This document shows positions 24,536-37,700 of a stretch of 64,000 bases of DNA, in pieces. The DNA comes from Carnegiea gigantea. Taxonomy: Eukaryota; Streptophyta; Magnoliopsida; Caryophyllales; Cactaceae. Position 1 is the first letter of the stretch. Each line of letters opens with the position of its first letter. Under the pieces are notes generated by a model. It was not told the DNA's origin, searched no databases, and worked only from the letters and a program-made list of their open reading frames with translations. A program made the position numbers and the translations under genes. The stretch lies in assembly GCA_029747015.1 (NCBI GenBank), contig JAKOGI010000005.1, positions 603,191 to 667,190 on the forward strand, in the 5' to 3' direction.

Positions 24536-25752
24536 GGGCGTTTCCCCCTAAAAGCAAGCGTGGGGGTGGCTTGATATAGGTGTTTACCCAAGGGAATGCC
24601 CCGCAGATCCCTGGGAATGTGAACACTGCCAATTGCTTGTACCACATATTCGAATGACTAAGAGTTTAAATCGTGTGGTCTTGAAGTTGGGATTGGGGGA
24701 GCTTGATGAGCAGCTCCATTAACTATGATGTCTTCCAGCGTGCGGATTGTTGGAGGATCTTGTAATCTGTGTAAGCCCTTTGATACACGCACAAAGGTCT
24801 TAGTGAAACGAGACCATGTTTTGTTAATGAATAAGGAATGCGAGTCCATGAGCAGATGTTTCTGTTTTTTATTCAGGGTATTCATTCATCCAAACATAGA
24901 ACAAAGCTGTCGTAACTTCCTGCTACATTAGGTAATCTGACCAAGCATGGATCTGGAATATATTTTGCAAGGATGTTCTATTTTAAAGCTTTCGAAAATT
25001 TGATAATACGATCATCATTCATGGATGTCTATTTCAAAATTTTCAGATTTTTTTAAATACAAAATTTCACAAAAGTTTTTCACCTAAGGACGCCTGAGGC
25101 ATTAATACCAAAGTATTGCACGTGCACATTTATATTCGGCCAATATCCACATGCCAATCTATTGGACATTTATGTTTGGGTGACATCCACTTATCAATCG
25201 TGTATATTCGTCTACCTCAACTTAATAATTTACTTTGATCAGATCACAAGTTTATGAATTTATTTATTTTTATCAAAGGATCAGACATTTATTAGATACA
25301 AGCGAGATTATTATTTCTAAAATATAATTTTCTAAAGAGGTACTTAAAGGTAAAATTATGGAGTTTATTATCAGAAACTAGAGTTCAATTTCGAATAATC
25401 ATTTGCAAAATTTTTCTCAGTAACATTTGGGGAGGCAGTCACAATCCACCATCCACGAAACCACACCCCCCCAACCCCCAAAAATAAAAAACAGAAAAGG
25501 AACAATATTGGAAAGTCTCACTCTGCTTTGTGCGGTGGAACTACTTTTGGGGAAGTAATATTTGCGTCTCATCCCTCCTCACGTCAGTCTCAGTGCGAAC
25601 TGCGAAGCCCTGGTGAACCAGAAGGCAGAAGCCATCACCAACCCAGCAAAGTTCTCTCTCTCTCTCTCTCTCCTTTCTTTTTTAAAATCAACATCACCAA
25701 AGTATTCGTGATTCACCTTTATAGTGTTTTTGATTCAGTGAGATCTGGAAAA
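24536..25752. other. AAE17 3' flank and IMPL1 promoter region
   Basis: No additional gene seen. AT-rich to about 25440, then a C/A-rich stretch (25465-25500) and the IMPL1 leader, which contains a (TC)n run at 25653-25672. Both genes are on the + strand, so this 1.2 kb holds one terminator and one promoter. Confidence 0.6.
25653..25672 (+). repeat. (TC)n tract in the IMPL1 5' leader
   Basis: A pure TC run about 80 bases before the IMPL1 ATG, parallel to those before CAS and CPP1. Confidence 0.8.
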
Positions 25753-28700
25753 ATGGGGAGGTGCTTGATGTCATCATCTGTAACACCCGTAAGGCCTTCT
25801 CAATCTCAGCTACCCACATCAATTCGATCAATCAAACCCAGAATTCAATCACCCACATTCTCTCTCCTCAGGAATTTGCAGTCCTTGAGGAGGGCAGTTT
25901 CTTCCAATCCATTGCCCACAAAAATGGCTCCATTTTCAATCAGAGCTGTTTTGGCTGACACCCAGTACCCCAAAATGGGCGCCCAATCAACTGGGCCAAT
26001 CCCTCCTAAACAACTTATTGAGGTCGTTGAGAAAGCTGCCAAGACTGGTGCTGAGGTTCTCTCTTTTTCTCTAACTCTCTCTTGGAGTGAAATTTAATTG
26101 CTTTTTGTGGTTTTTGATTGCGAATTTTAGTTGACGATGGAATATAGTGTTTGTAATGCAATGCTTGTGGCAGATATGAATATGGGTCTTGGAAATTATA
26201 AGCTTTGAATGTTTTTGACTTTGCCCATTTGCTCTAACGAGAGTGCTGAGTTTCTTTTTTGTTTTTGTGGGTGAAATGAACATGATATTCAAGTTGGATA
26301 GAATTGATGTGGTCAATATCCAGGGCAGATGTACTCAATATACAGGGCAGTTTGAAGCTTCATTTATTTTTAAGTGGATTATTGGCTATAAAAAATAAAA
26401 AAATGGGGTATATGTAAATACAGGAATGTTTTTCTTGATTAATGGGATCAACTGATGCCTCTTGCTGGGCTCTTGCTTGTGTTAGGGTGGCGTGGGGGTC
26501 AAATATACCCAGCCTTAGATAAAGGGTGCAGAGAAGTTTGATTAGGATGGCATAGACTAACTTGTTCACCATAAGAAAAGGAAGCATAGGACAACCTAGT
26601 GAGGCATTTGATTGCAGCTATTATGACACAAAGACGAAAAATGTGCCAAAGAGTGACTCTTTGAGCTTCGTTGAAATTCTATTTAGGCCATAGTAAAATG
26701 TCGGGCACTTTTGTCAATTAGTCTAGACTAAACCAAGAGGTTTCAAGGAGTGTCTAGCGAATCAAGCTGCTTCAATCAGATGAGCCATTGGAAAGCTGGT
26801 TCTAACACTCCTTCACTGTGCGTCCTGGTGATGAGATGGTATCTAAGTAATCTAACAACCGCGTAAAGAATACCTTCTTCCATGTGGACGTGGAGGATGT
26901 GGCTGTCGGAAAATGGGGTTAACGGTATCACAAGTCCTGTCCCTAGGTGAGAAGCGCCAGGAGAAAACAAAGGCGTAGTTGAATATATTGCTCTTGCATT
27001 TTCCTCTAAGAAGAAAGACTCACCCTATGTAGTGTAAGAAAAGGAGAATAGACACAGCCCTGACATTAGCCTGTCTGTCCCAAAAATTATCGAAATACCC
27101 AAAGGCAACAACCATACACATGCTGACAACCTCCAAATCTTGTGAGTTGTTGGCCCTAGTTCTTTTATTAGTTGTCCAGGGACTCTGAGTTGCATATGCT
27201 TGATCGGAATGCAGTACTCAACTCGTATGTTCCACATGCATGTAGGTAATGTGTACATAGAAAGTTGTATCTGGTACCTATTCTTTGTTTCTCCCATATA
27301 GTCATCCACGTTTACTTGTTATTCATAACAATATTGAAGATCCTTGGCTGATGGTCTTTTAGATCTCAACTCCTTTATTTCACAGGTTGTCATGGATGCT
27401 GTCAACAAACCTCGGAAAATTTCCTATAAAGGACTGACCGACCTGGTGACAGAGTAATGGTTTCCTAATCACTGCTTTCTTCTAGCTGATTTAGATATTT
27501 GCTGTTAATTGAATTCTTTGAATATTCTTATCGTGTATAAGGACCTCTCCATTTGTCACTTTATCACTAGTGCCTTTTTTGCTAATACGAAACTGTCATG
27601 TTACCTGTGCACTCCTTAGTCATAGTTGTGCTCAGTTTCCTTGTAGTAGATGTGTCTGATCTTTTAAATTCATTTTCATCCACTGTTCCAGGCCATTCAG
27701 CCGCGTACATGCAATTAACTACACTACTTTTGTCTACCTCAGGATGTGTTAATTTATTCCATATCGTATCTGGTCTTTTCTATTGGCAGTTTCAAGGGCA
27801 AACAATTTATTGCAATCCGATCTTCTGTGCAGAACAGACAAAATGAGTGAGGCTGCTATCTTGGAAGTTGTGAGGAAAAACTTCAATGACCACCTTATTC
27901 TCGGGGAAGAGGGAGGAATTATTGGAGATACATCTTCTGATTACCTTTGGTGCATTGATCCTTTAGGTTGTTTCCCCCTTCTTGCATATATGCTTCAAAG
28001 CTGATGACATTTGATGCACTGAACTGATGTCCTCTAGAACCCCCCCCCCCCCCCCCCAACAAAAAGAAAAACAGGAAAAGCTGCTTAAAAATATTATATT
28101 ATTCATTGCACTTTTTTTTGACAAGGAAAAATATGTATATTAAATAAAAAAATCAATGAATGGATGCTAGGAAAGCATCCTACAAAAGATTATATGCAAC
28201 CAATATGCAAGCTATCCACAAAGTCGACCACATCAAAAGATGAGGAGCAAAAATTCCCCTTATCCCAAAGTAAAGAGTCTTGATGAAATTGTCTTTTAAG
28301 TGCTGAAGAGAAGTTTCTTCTCCTCAAAGACCTTTCGGTTTCTTTCCCTCCAAATACCCCAAAAAATCACATGAGGAAAAGCTGGAGCCTTATTCTTTTT
28401 AGCTTTCCTACTAAAATAGCTCTCCCAAGACAAAAGATGGTTCATGATGGAGTTAGAAGAGGCCAACACATGCCTAAGCAACTGAAGGCAAGCTCCCAGA
28501 GTGCCCTAGCAAGCTGGTAATGAAGCAACAAGTGATCCACTGATTCCACTCCCCCTTGCACATAGAACATCTATTCACCAAGATCCTACCCCCTCTTTTG
28601 CAAATTATCACTGGTTAAAATTTCCCAGTGTGATGCCTCCCAAACAAAAAAAGAAACTTTTAAAGAGGCCAAAGATCTCCAAATGAGCTTGTGAGGGAAC

Positions 28701-31700
28701 CGTCCTTCGAAAACTGCATGCCATCTGTCAAATTGGTCAAAATTTCCTTGAAAATCCAAGCATAATCAGTGAATTGTTTGATGATGGAAGTTATATGGGG
28801 CTGGCTTTAGCTTAGCTCATAGATGCAATCTATTTAGGTGGTTATGGCGACAATGCAGTTTTCAGCCAAGGAAGAATGAGAACTTAATGAAGCTGATTGA
28901 GACTTGAGACAAACGTGGGGTTTAGGCTGTAATTTCTTATTTTCTAGCTTTCTAACCATTGACCTCCGTTTGATCTGTAGTACTTTGTTGAAGTCCCGAG
29001 GGATGTTGTAAGAACTCATGGTTGTCTGGGAAGAAGGAAGATCCTGCGGGGTAGCGAGCGAAGTTACCCATTATAAGTCTTCTGTAATATATCCATATAT
29101 GTTTACTTTCCTTGTATGTGTACTGTCTATTGTATTTGGCCTTACCATAAAACAGAAGTCATACTGTTGTGGCAGAGCATTCATGATTCATTGGACATCT
29201 TGAGTGTTGAAAAATTGCTTCTAATGAGGCAATAGGGTAAACTTGGTACTGTGAATTCTATTATCATGAAGAGTTGGTTGGGGAAATTGATAAATAAATA
29301 TGCTTGGGTAGGACTTAGGAGCAAGGATGGATGATCATTTGAGAAGCTTATGTAAAATTTTTGGTTGAGGACAAAACATGTTGTAAAAGCTTATAGTATT
29401 TGTGGGGCTATTTATCAATCTCTAAAGCATTTCTAAGTAACTGCCTATAGTTGGAAAGATGGCCAAGGGATTACATTTGTATCAGAGCAGCCGTTGATGA
29501 GCCACCTATGGGGATAAAAGAGCCTGAGCAGTTACTTGGCAGGGGAGGATTGTTGGACTGGATCAGTGGTGAGATTAGTGCATTGGTCAGTCAGTTTCCT
29601 TGGCGCAATAATGATGTTGTGTCCTTCAATTGGGAGTGTATATAAGATCCTAGGGATCACCCAAGAGAGGTTTGGAGGATTCGATGCAATACTCAAATCA
29701 TGAAGATATGCCTGGTAGAGAGCCCATGTCAGATCTTAATAGTCAATCATGCTTGCCTTGGAGGACTCTTTGGATGTTTGACCTTTCGAAAGTTTTTGAG
29801 GGAGCATATAAAGACAAAGCTTATTGGAGAGGCTTGATGTGCTTTATGGGGCTAGTTGCTAATCCACAAAGGAGTTTCTGTAACTACATGCGGCTAAGGC
29901 CAGGGCTTTACAAGTTGCCTTCACTAAAGTAAAAGGCAAAAGATAGCCCCTTGGGGCGGGGTGGCCTAGTGGTAGGGTGCTTCATTTCTACAAGAGAGAC
30001 CAAGGTTCGATTCTCTCTAGGTTGTGTGTGTGTAAATTTATCGGTCCAAAAAAAAGTAGAAGGCAAAAGATAGGAGCATTATAAACAACATAGAGCAAGG
30101 GCGTGTAATAGAAAAAAGGAAAGTCCGCACCTTAAGTCTTTTCCGAGGAACCTACTGCTTGTCTCTCACTTTGTACTAACCAAGAGAAACAGTATGTATG
30201 ACAATTGACCAATGAATTCCCGAAAGCAAGCATGAACTGTAAGTTTGCCAGCTTTGACTTTTGTTGTGATTTTTCCGCAAGTGTACGGTTAACGTTGTAA
30301 TACTTGAAAGTGTCGATCCTCAGGAATGAGTTATAAAATTAGGTTACCAAAAATTCTAACATAAATTGAAATTAGATGCTAAAAGCAACCAACTTACAAT
30401 AAATTTATAGACCAAATTAATTGACGATCCTGGGAGAAGTATGCTAGCTCGCAATGGAGGCCACTACAAGAAAACGAAAGTACCAAATTGCGAATAATTC
30501 AGGCCACCAACACTTGGTTGCAATTATTGCATCAACGTAAATCTCCGAAGCACGGGTTCTCTTTCGTTTTGAACATCAAATAGAGGAACATGAAACAAAC
30601 AGAGGGACATGAAACAGAGCACCAGAGTTGTAAGAGCTAGCTTCCAATGCACGAATTTGAACCGAACAACTCGCAAATTCACCTCCAAAATTAGAGTTCT
30701 CGTTCGTTTTGAATCAAACTTAGGCTAATTACACCAATTTTCAATTGCTAAGAACGGATCTAGAATTGTAAAAAGAGAACGAAAAATAAACAAAAGCATG
30801 AAAATAAACTCTGCCCATGTACTCTCTACTCTCCACACGCTACCTCTTGCCAGTTGCTCTGCCATTCAACTTTTGTAACCTCCATTTGAGCCACCCCTTG
30901 GTCCCTTCATTTTCCATAACCGTAGTCTTGAAGATGGTGATTATGATTGATAATGATGGAGGAGATAGAAAGAGTGTAACAGACAATTGAATGAGAGGAG
31001 ATAGGAAAATAGCCATGGCCGGTTATGGGGAAGCCGAAGAGTTCTATTTATGGCCCTGTTCGTGGAGCTGGGAAGGAACAAAGAAGAAGGCCAAAAGGGG
31101 GGGCTGCTGTGTCCCGTGCCTGGCACGTGACCAATTAAGTGAAAGAGAGAGAGAGGGAGAAGGGGGTTGGGCTGGTGCTAGGAAAGAAAAAGGGGTCTGC
31201 TGGGCTTGCACGCTGCTGGGCCAGACATCTTTCATCTTCTTTATTTCTCCATCTGAACCAATGTCCATCATATGAGCATTATTTTTTCCATTTTTCCGAA
31301 ATTCTAAATTCCTACAAAACAAATAAAATAATATTTAAATTCTAATTTAATAATTTATTTCGAGCAATTATTAGATAATAAAAGGTATAAAAATGTAACA
31401 ATTTCAGGTTGAACAAATACCCCTACACCTAAGTTTTGCTCGTCCTCGAGTAAAATAAACTAAAAAGCCTAGAAAGACAAAACAAAAAAATCCTAACTCA
31501 CTTTCGTAGGAATCACGGTTGCACTTAGCATGTGCAACAAGTCCTTTAAACCCCTAGGTTACCCCTAGTGGACGAGTAAGGTCTCGTGAGGGTTTGCAGA
31601 AGATCTACCCACAAATTCTATAAAAGAAAACATAAATCAGAAAACCGAAAATGTTTTTCTTCTTTTTTTTTCCTCGCAAAAAAATAATATGTACAAAATT

Positions 31701-34700
31701 GGAGAAAGATATACACATTTGAATCAACTAAATCACCTTTGTAGCAAAGATAGTAGCCTGCACATAAACAAAATGTACTCATCAAGGTTCTGTACCCCCT
31801 GAATGACATCAAAGCACTAACTTTTCATCCCACTTATACACTAAAGCTTCGAATCCTTCCCTGTGCTCGTGTGCATGTGTCTCGTCAACCTAAGGCTCAG
31901 ATTTACCAAAATCAAACTCAATCCCACTTGACTGACACAAATTACATTATTGAATTATAAATATTGGCAGCAAGCTTTTCCAGTAGCAATATTGCCTCAA
32001 AGGATAACATCCAGTAGCGCATGCCTCAAAGGGTTACTTGTCATTTCAAATTTCATTCATTTTCTTTTTTTTTCCTTTTCTTTTTGTTTTTTTTTCCTTT
32101 TTTTTCACAGTAATTGTGTCTAAAACAAGTGGGAGAGTCGATCATGGGAAACTGAGACCTTAAAATAGTGAGGATGAAAGAAATAGGGATTGGATCACAC
32201 AGCGATAATGAACAGATGGGATTAGAATTAGTGTTAAGAATGACACACCAAGGACAAAAGACCTAACATGCACATCATGCGTATATACAGGCTAACAATC
32301 AGAACACAGGGCATTTAAGCTGATCAGAATAGTATAACGCTTCCCCAAAACAAAAATTTTTTTGTGTTTTTTTTTTTTGGTGTTTTTTCAAGTTCCCCAC
32401 CCCCACACCAAAATCTCACAATGTCCTCATTGGGAGTGGAGAGAAACACAGAACCACAAAAACAAAACTGAAAAAGAAAACAAACAAAAACAAGACTCAC
32501 AAAGACACGACTCAAAATCAAATAATCAATATATATACAAAAGAAAGACAAAAAGAACCAACTATACAAAAGGAAAGAAAAGGGAAAAGGAGAAAAAGAG
32601 TAAAAGAGAGAAGGGATGAAAAGAAGTTCTTAGCAAACCAGGTCGGGTGCTAGGTACACCCGAGCTATTATCTCAACACATCACTGAGCAAGATTCGGCT
32701 TGCGGAGTATCAGACACTCCACATCTTCCTTGCTAGGCAACTCTAGAAATTGCTTCAATCTTTGGCCATTCACCTTAAAAGTAGCACCACTGTTAGGGTC
32801 CTGAATTTCGACTGCACCATAGGGAAAAATACGTGAGACAATGTAAGGACCAGTCCATCGGGACTTTAATTTCCCGGGAAACAAATGGAGCCTAAAGTCA
32901 TACAAGAGTACTTTCATTCCAGGGGCAAACTCTTTCCGAAGGATAAGCCTATCATGAAACAACTTTGCCCTTTCTTTATAAGAACGAGCATTCTCATAAG
33001 CCTCGGCTCTAATCTCATCAAGTTCATTCAGTTGCAGTCTACGCTCTTCACCAGCCTCAGTCAAGTCATAGTTCAGTTTCTTAATGGCCCACCAAGCTCT
33101 ATGTTCTATTTCCACAAGGAGATGACAAGGCTTACCATAAACAACCCTATAAGGTGACATACCTAAGGGAGTTTTGAAAGCCGTTCTATAGGCCCAAAGA
33201 GCATCTACGAGTTTATCAGCCCAATCCTTTCTATTCCGGCTCACGGTCTTTTCAAGAATCTGCTTAATCTGTCGATTAAACACCTCAACCTGACCACTGA
33301 TTTGGGGATGATAGGGGGTAGCAAGTCTATGGACAATGGAATACCTCTTCAGTAAGGCATCAAAAGACCTATTATTGAAATGGGTACCCTGATCACTAAT
33401 AATAGTACGGGGCATGCCAAATCTAGCAAAGATGTTCTCTCTTAAGAAATTTACAACAACTTTAGCATTATTAGTCCCAGAAGGGATGGCTTCAATCCAT
33501 TTAGACACATAGTCCACAGCTAGCAAAATATACTCCTTCCCAAAAGATGATGGAAATGGTCTCATGAAGTCTATACCCCACACATCAAATACTTGCACCA
33601 CAATGATGGGACTCAGTGGCATCATATCGCGCCTGCTGATTCTACTCAACTGCTGGCACCTAGGGCAACTCTTACAGTACTCAAAAGCATCCTTAAATAG
33701 AGTAGGCCAGTAAAAACCACTTTGAAGAACTTTGGCTGCAGTCTTCCTACCACTAAAATGCCCCCCACATGCCTGGTCATGACAAAAAGAAAGGACACTT
33801 CTCACCTCATGGTCGGGAATACATCTCCTAAGCATCTAGTCAGAACAGTACTTAAACAAATAAGGATCATCCCAGACAAAGAATTTCACAAGGTAGAAGA
33901 ACCTATCCCTATCATTCTTGGTCCAACTCTCAGGAATCCTACCAGCAACTAGATAGTTAACAACATCAGCATACCAAGGATCGGGGTGGACAACATACAA
34001 TTGCTCATCAGGAAAGCACTAAGAAACAGTGGACTCACTTTCTTTATCAGATAGAATCCTAGACAAATGATCAGCTACGAGGTTTTCAGAACCTTTCTTA
34101 TCTCTGATTTCACAATCAAACTCTTGCAACAGCAATATCCATCTAACAAGTCTAGGCTTAGCATCCTTCTTAGAAAGAAGATGCTTAAGGGTAGAGTGGT
34201 CAGTATAGACAATCACATGAGACCCAATCAGATAAGGTCTAAACTTCTCAAACCCAAATATCACAGCCAAAAATTCTTTCTCAGTCACAGTATAGTTCAG
34301 TTGGGCATCATTCAAAGTGTGACTAGCATAATAAATCACATGGGGCTTTTTATCAACACGCTGTCCTAAAACAACCCCAACAACAAAATCAGAAGCGTCA
34401 CACATCAATTCAAAAGGTTCTCCCCAGATGGGAGGATGAAGAAGAGGAGCAGAAGTTAAGGCCTCCTTAAGTTTAGAAAATACCTCAAGACATTCATCAG
34501 AAAAATGAAAAGGCACATCTTTAGCTAGCAAGTTAGACAAGGGTTTTGCAATCTTACTAAAGTCCTTAATGAAGCGACGATAGAAGCCAGCATGTCCAAG
34601 GAAAGATCTCACTTCTTTCACACAGGTGGGAGGGGGAAGATTAACAATCAAATCAGTCTTAACCTTATCAACCTCAATTCCATCTTTAGAAATAACATGG

Positions 34701-37700
34701 CCTAAGACTATTCCCTTTCTAACCATAAAATGGCATTTCTCCCAATTCAAAGTCAAATTTTTCTCCCTACACCTTTCCAACACTTTTCTCAGATTAGATA
34801 TAGTCATCAAAGGAAGACCCAAACACAGAGAAGTCATCCATGAAAATTTCCAAGCAGTGTTCAACTAAATCCGAGAAAATAGAAATCATGCAACGCTGGA
34901 AGGTAGCAGGGGCATTGCACAGTCCAAAAGGCATACGTCTAAAGGCATAGGTTCCAAAGGGACAGGTAAAAGTAGTCTTCTCCTGATCCTCAGGAGTAAT
35001 AGAGACCTGGGTGTAGCCAGAGTATCCATCTAAAAAGCAATAGAAGGAATGTGCAGTCAAACTCTCTAACATCTGGTCCAAGAAAGGAAGGAAAAAGTGG
35101 TCTTTCCTAATGGCAGCATTCAATTTTCTATAATCTATGCAAACACGCCACTCAGATTGCACACGAGTAGGGACTAACTCGTTCTTGTCATTCCTAATCA
35201 CGGTAATCCCGGTCTTCTTAGGAACAACTTGAACGGGGCTAACCCACTCACTATCAGAAATTGGATAAATGATCCCATGGTCCAACCACTTCAGCACTTC
35301 TTTCCTAACCACTTCCTGAAGAGTAGGGTTCAAACGCCTTTGACGGTCACGGTAGGGCTTAGCATGGTCCTCTAGATGAATTCTATGTTGCACAATGGAA
35401 GGACTAATGCCCTTAATATCCCCTAAGGTCCAATCCAAAGCTTCCTTGTTCTCTTTAAGTAGGGCAATCAACTTAATCTCTTGGTCCCTGTCTAGGTTAG
35501 AAGCAATAATGACAGGCAAAGATTCATTGGGGTCTAGAAATGCATACTTGAGATAATCAGGAAGGGGTTTCAGTTCAAGAGTAGGAGGGGAAACAGTTTC
35601 AGAAGCAGCAGTGAGCAAACAATCAAACAATCAGCAGTAGAGTACAGGTCATCAAACTCAAAAGCATCATACTCAGGCTCATCATTCACAAGAAAGGACT
35701 CATATTCAACACCAAACACATCATCACAAGCTTCATCAAGTATAGAATCTTCTACCCAGTGAAAAGTAGAGAACTCCATATCATCAAAACCAGAGGGCTG
35801 CCTTTGCAGATTAAAAATATTTAACTCTAAAGTCATGTTACCAAAAGACAGTCTCATCATGCCATTCCTGCAATTAATAAGGGTATTGGCAGTGGCCAAG
35901 AAAGGACGCCCTAGAATCACGGGGATTTGGCTAGCAAAGTTAGATACCGTCTCAGTCTCAATCACAACAAAGTCCACAGGGTAAATGAATTCACCCGCTC
36001 GAATCAGCACATCCTCAACAATAGCCCTAGGTAATCTGGTCGACCTATCAGCTAACTGAATAACCATCTTAGTAGGCTTAAGCTCACCCAACCCTAGCCT
36101 CTCATACTCAGTGAAGGGAATCAAATTAACACTGGCCCCTAAATCAAGTAAGGCTCTATGAATGAGCTAGTCCTCTATAACTATAGAAATAGTAGGGCAA
36201 CCGGGGTCTTTATACTTCACTGGGATCTGATGAGATAAAATAGAACTCGCACTAGAGGCTAAGAAAGCCTTCTTAGGGACATTGGTAGCTCTCTTAGTTG
36301 TGCACAGATCCTTTAAAAACCTAGCATATGGAGGCATCTGCTGAATAGCATCGAGCAAAGGAATGTTGATCTTGACTTGAGAGAAGGTCTCTCTCATCTT
36401 CTCAACATGGGTTTGGTCTTTCTTCTTAAGCCTATGGGGAAAAGGAGGCAAAGGCCTATGGACTTTTTCAGAAGAAGAAGGAGAAGAAGAATGACCCTTA
36501 GAAGGAGAAGGGTCAACTGACTCAGAGGTGTCTTTCTTTTCAAGCTCATCTTTTTTAGATGAGGACTCAGGAGAATGGTGAGAAGTATCATAATCATTGG
36601 GGATACTATCAGTAGCATCCCCTGACTCACTGGATGAGCCAGTCTCTGGAGGTGAAGAAGAAGAAGAAGATTTCTCAAAGAATTGGTGAGGATACCTGTA
36701 GGCTCATTGGGACTTCTAACCTGGTTATCAATCTCTCGATCAGAACGGAGAGATATCACTGCATTCACTTTCCTCACAGACTCACTAGGATTACCAGAAG
36801 ATGAAGAGAGTCACAGGTGTGACTCTTAGGGTTCACCTCAGGCTGACTTGGAAAAGTACCTGATTTCCTAAAAGATGATGCTAACTGGAAAAACTGTTCA
36901 GTCATCATTCTCATCATTCTTTCCATATTAGCATTAATCATTCTCTCCACATTATTATTAATTCTCCTCTCCATTTTATCAATATCACTGTAACCAGGAG
37001 GAGGTTGAACTTGAGCTACAGGAGGTGGAGGTCTAGGTGTATTAGGTACACCTGAAAAAACCGGTCTCTGAAAGGAACTAGAAGGGTGAGAGACGGGCTG
37101 GGAGTTAGGAATCGCAGCATTTGGTCCATTACTCCAAGAGAAGTTAGGGTGATTTCTCTACCCTGGATTGTAAAAAGGCGAGAAAGGGTCGTTCTTAGGT
37201 CTCTGAAAGGCCATACTCGCTTGCTCTTGTCCAGTTGCTAACTGGTAAGCAAAGTGGGGACAAGCACTCAATGAATGATCTAAGGCCTGACAATGAGAGC
37301 AAGACACTGAAGAAGTCTGGGATAACTGAGTCATTGGTGGAGTCAATCCTTTCAACATGTTTTCCAAAGCAGCAACCTTAGACTCTAAGTGACTTACATC
37401 AGAAACAGAATGTAACCCACCCCTAGCAATCCTCAAACCTAAACTGTCATCCCGAGCGGTTTCCCACTGCATAGTTTTCTCAGCTAAGTCCTCTAGAAAT
37501 TCCTAAGCATCTGTGGCGCTCTTAGAAAGAAAGCCACCCTGACACATAGATTCTGCCATGGTCTTCGTCTGTTGGTCAAGTCCTTCATAAATAATATGGC
37601 ACAAACGTGCCTGATCTAGACCATGATGGGGACACTGGGCTAACAAATTTTTGAACCTATCAAAATATTTCCAGAATGATTCCCTATCAAGTTGCACAAA

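Noticed and set aside
25528..25752. In-frame extension upstream of the IMPL1 ATG
   Set aside because: It has no ATG of its own and includes the (TC)n leader tract; 25753 is the first in-frame ATG and matches family length.
29485..29500. GTATCAGAGCAG resembling a Copia primer-binding site
   Set aside because: No LTR end precedes it and no element domains follow; likely chance or a tiny remnant.
29953..30025. Candidate functional tRNA gene
   Set aside because: Box A and box B are good, but 21-bp target-site duplications and an A-tail show a SINE, and the stems do not pair as a tRNA.
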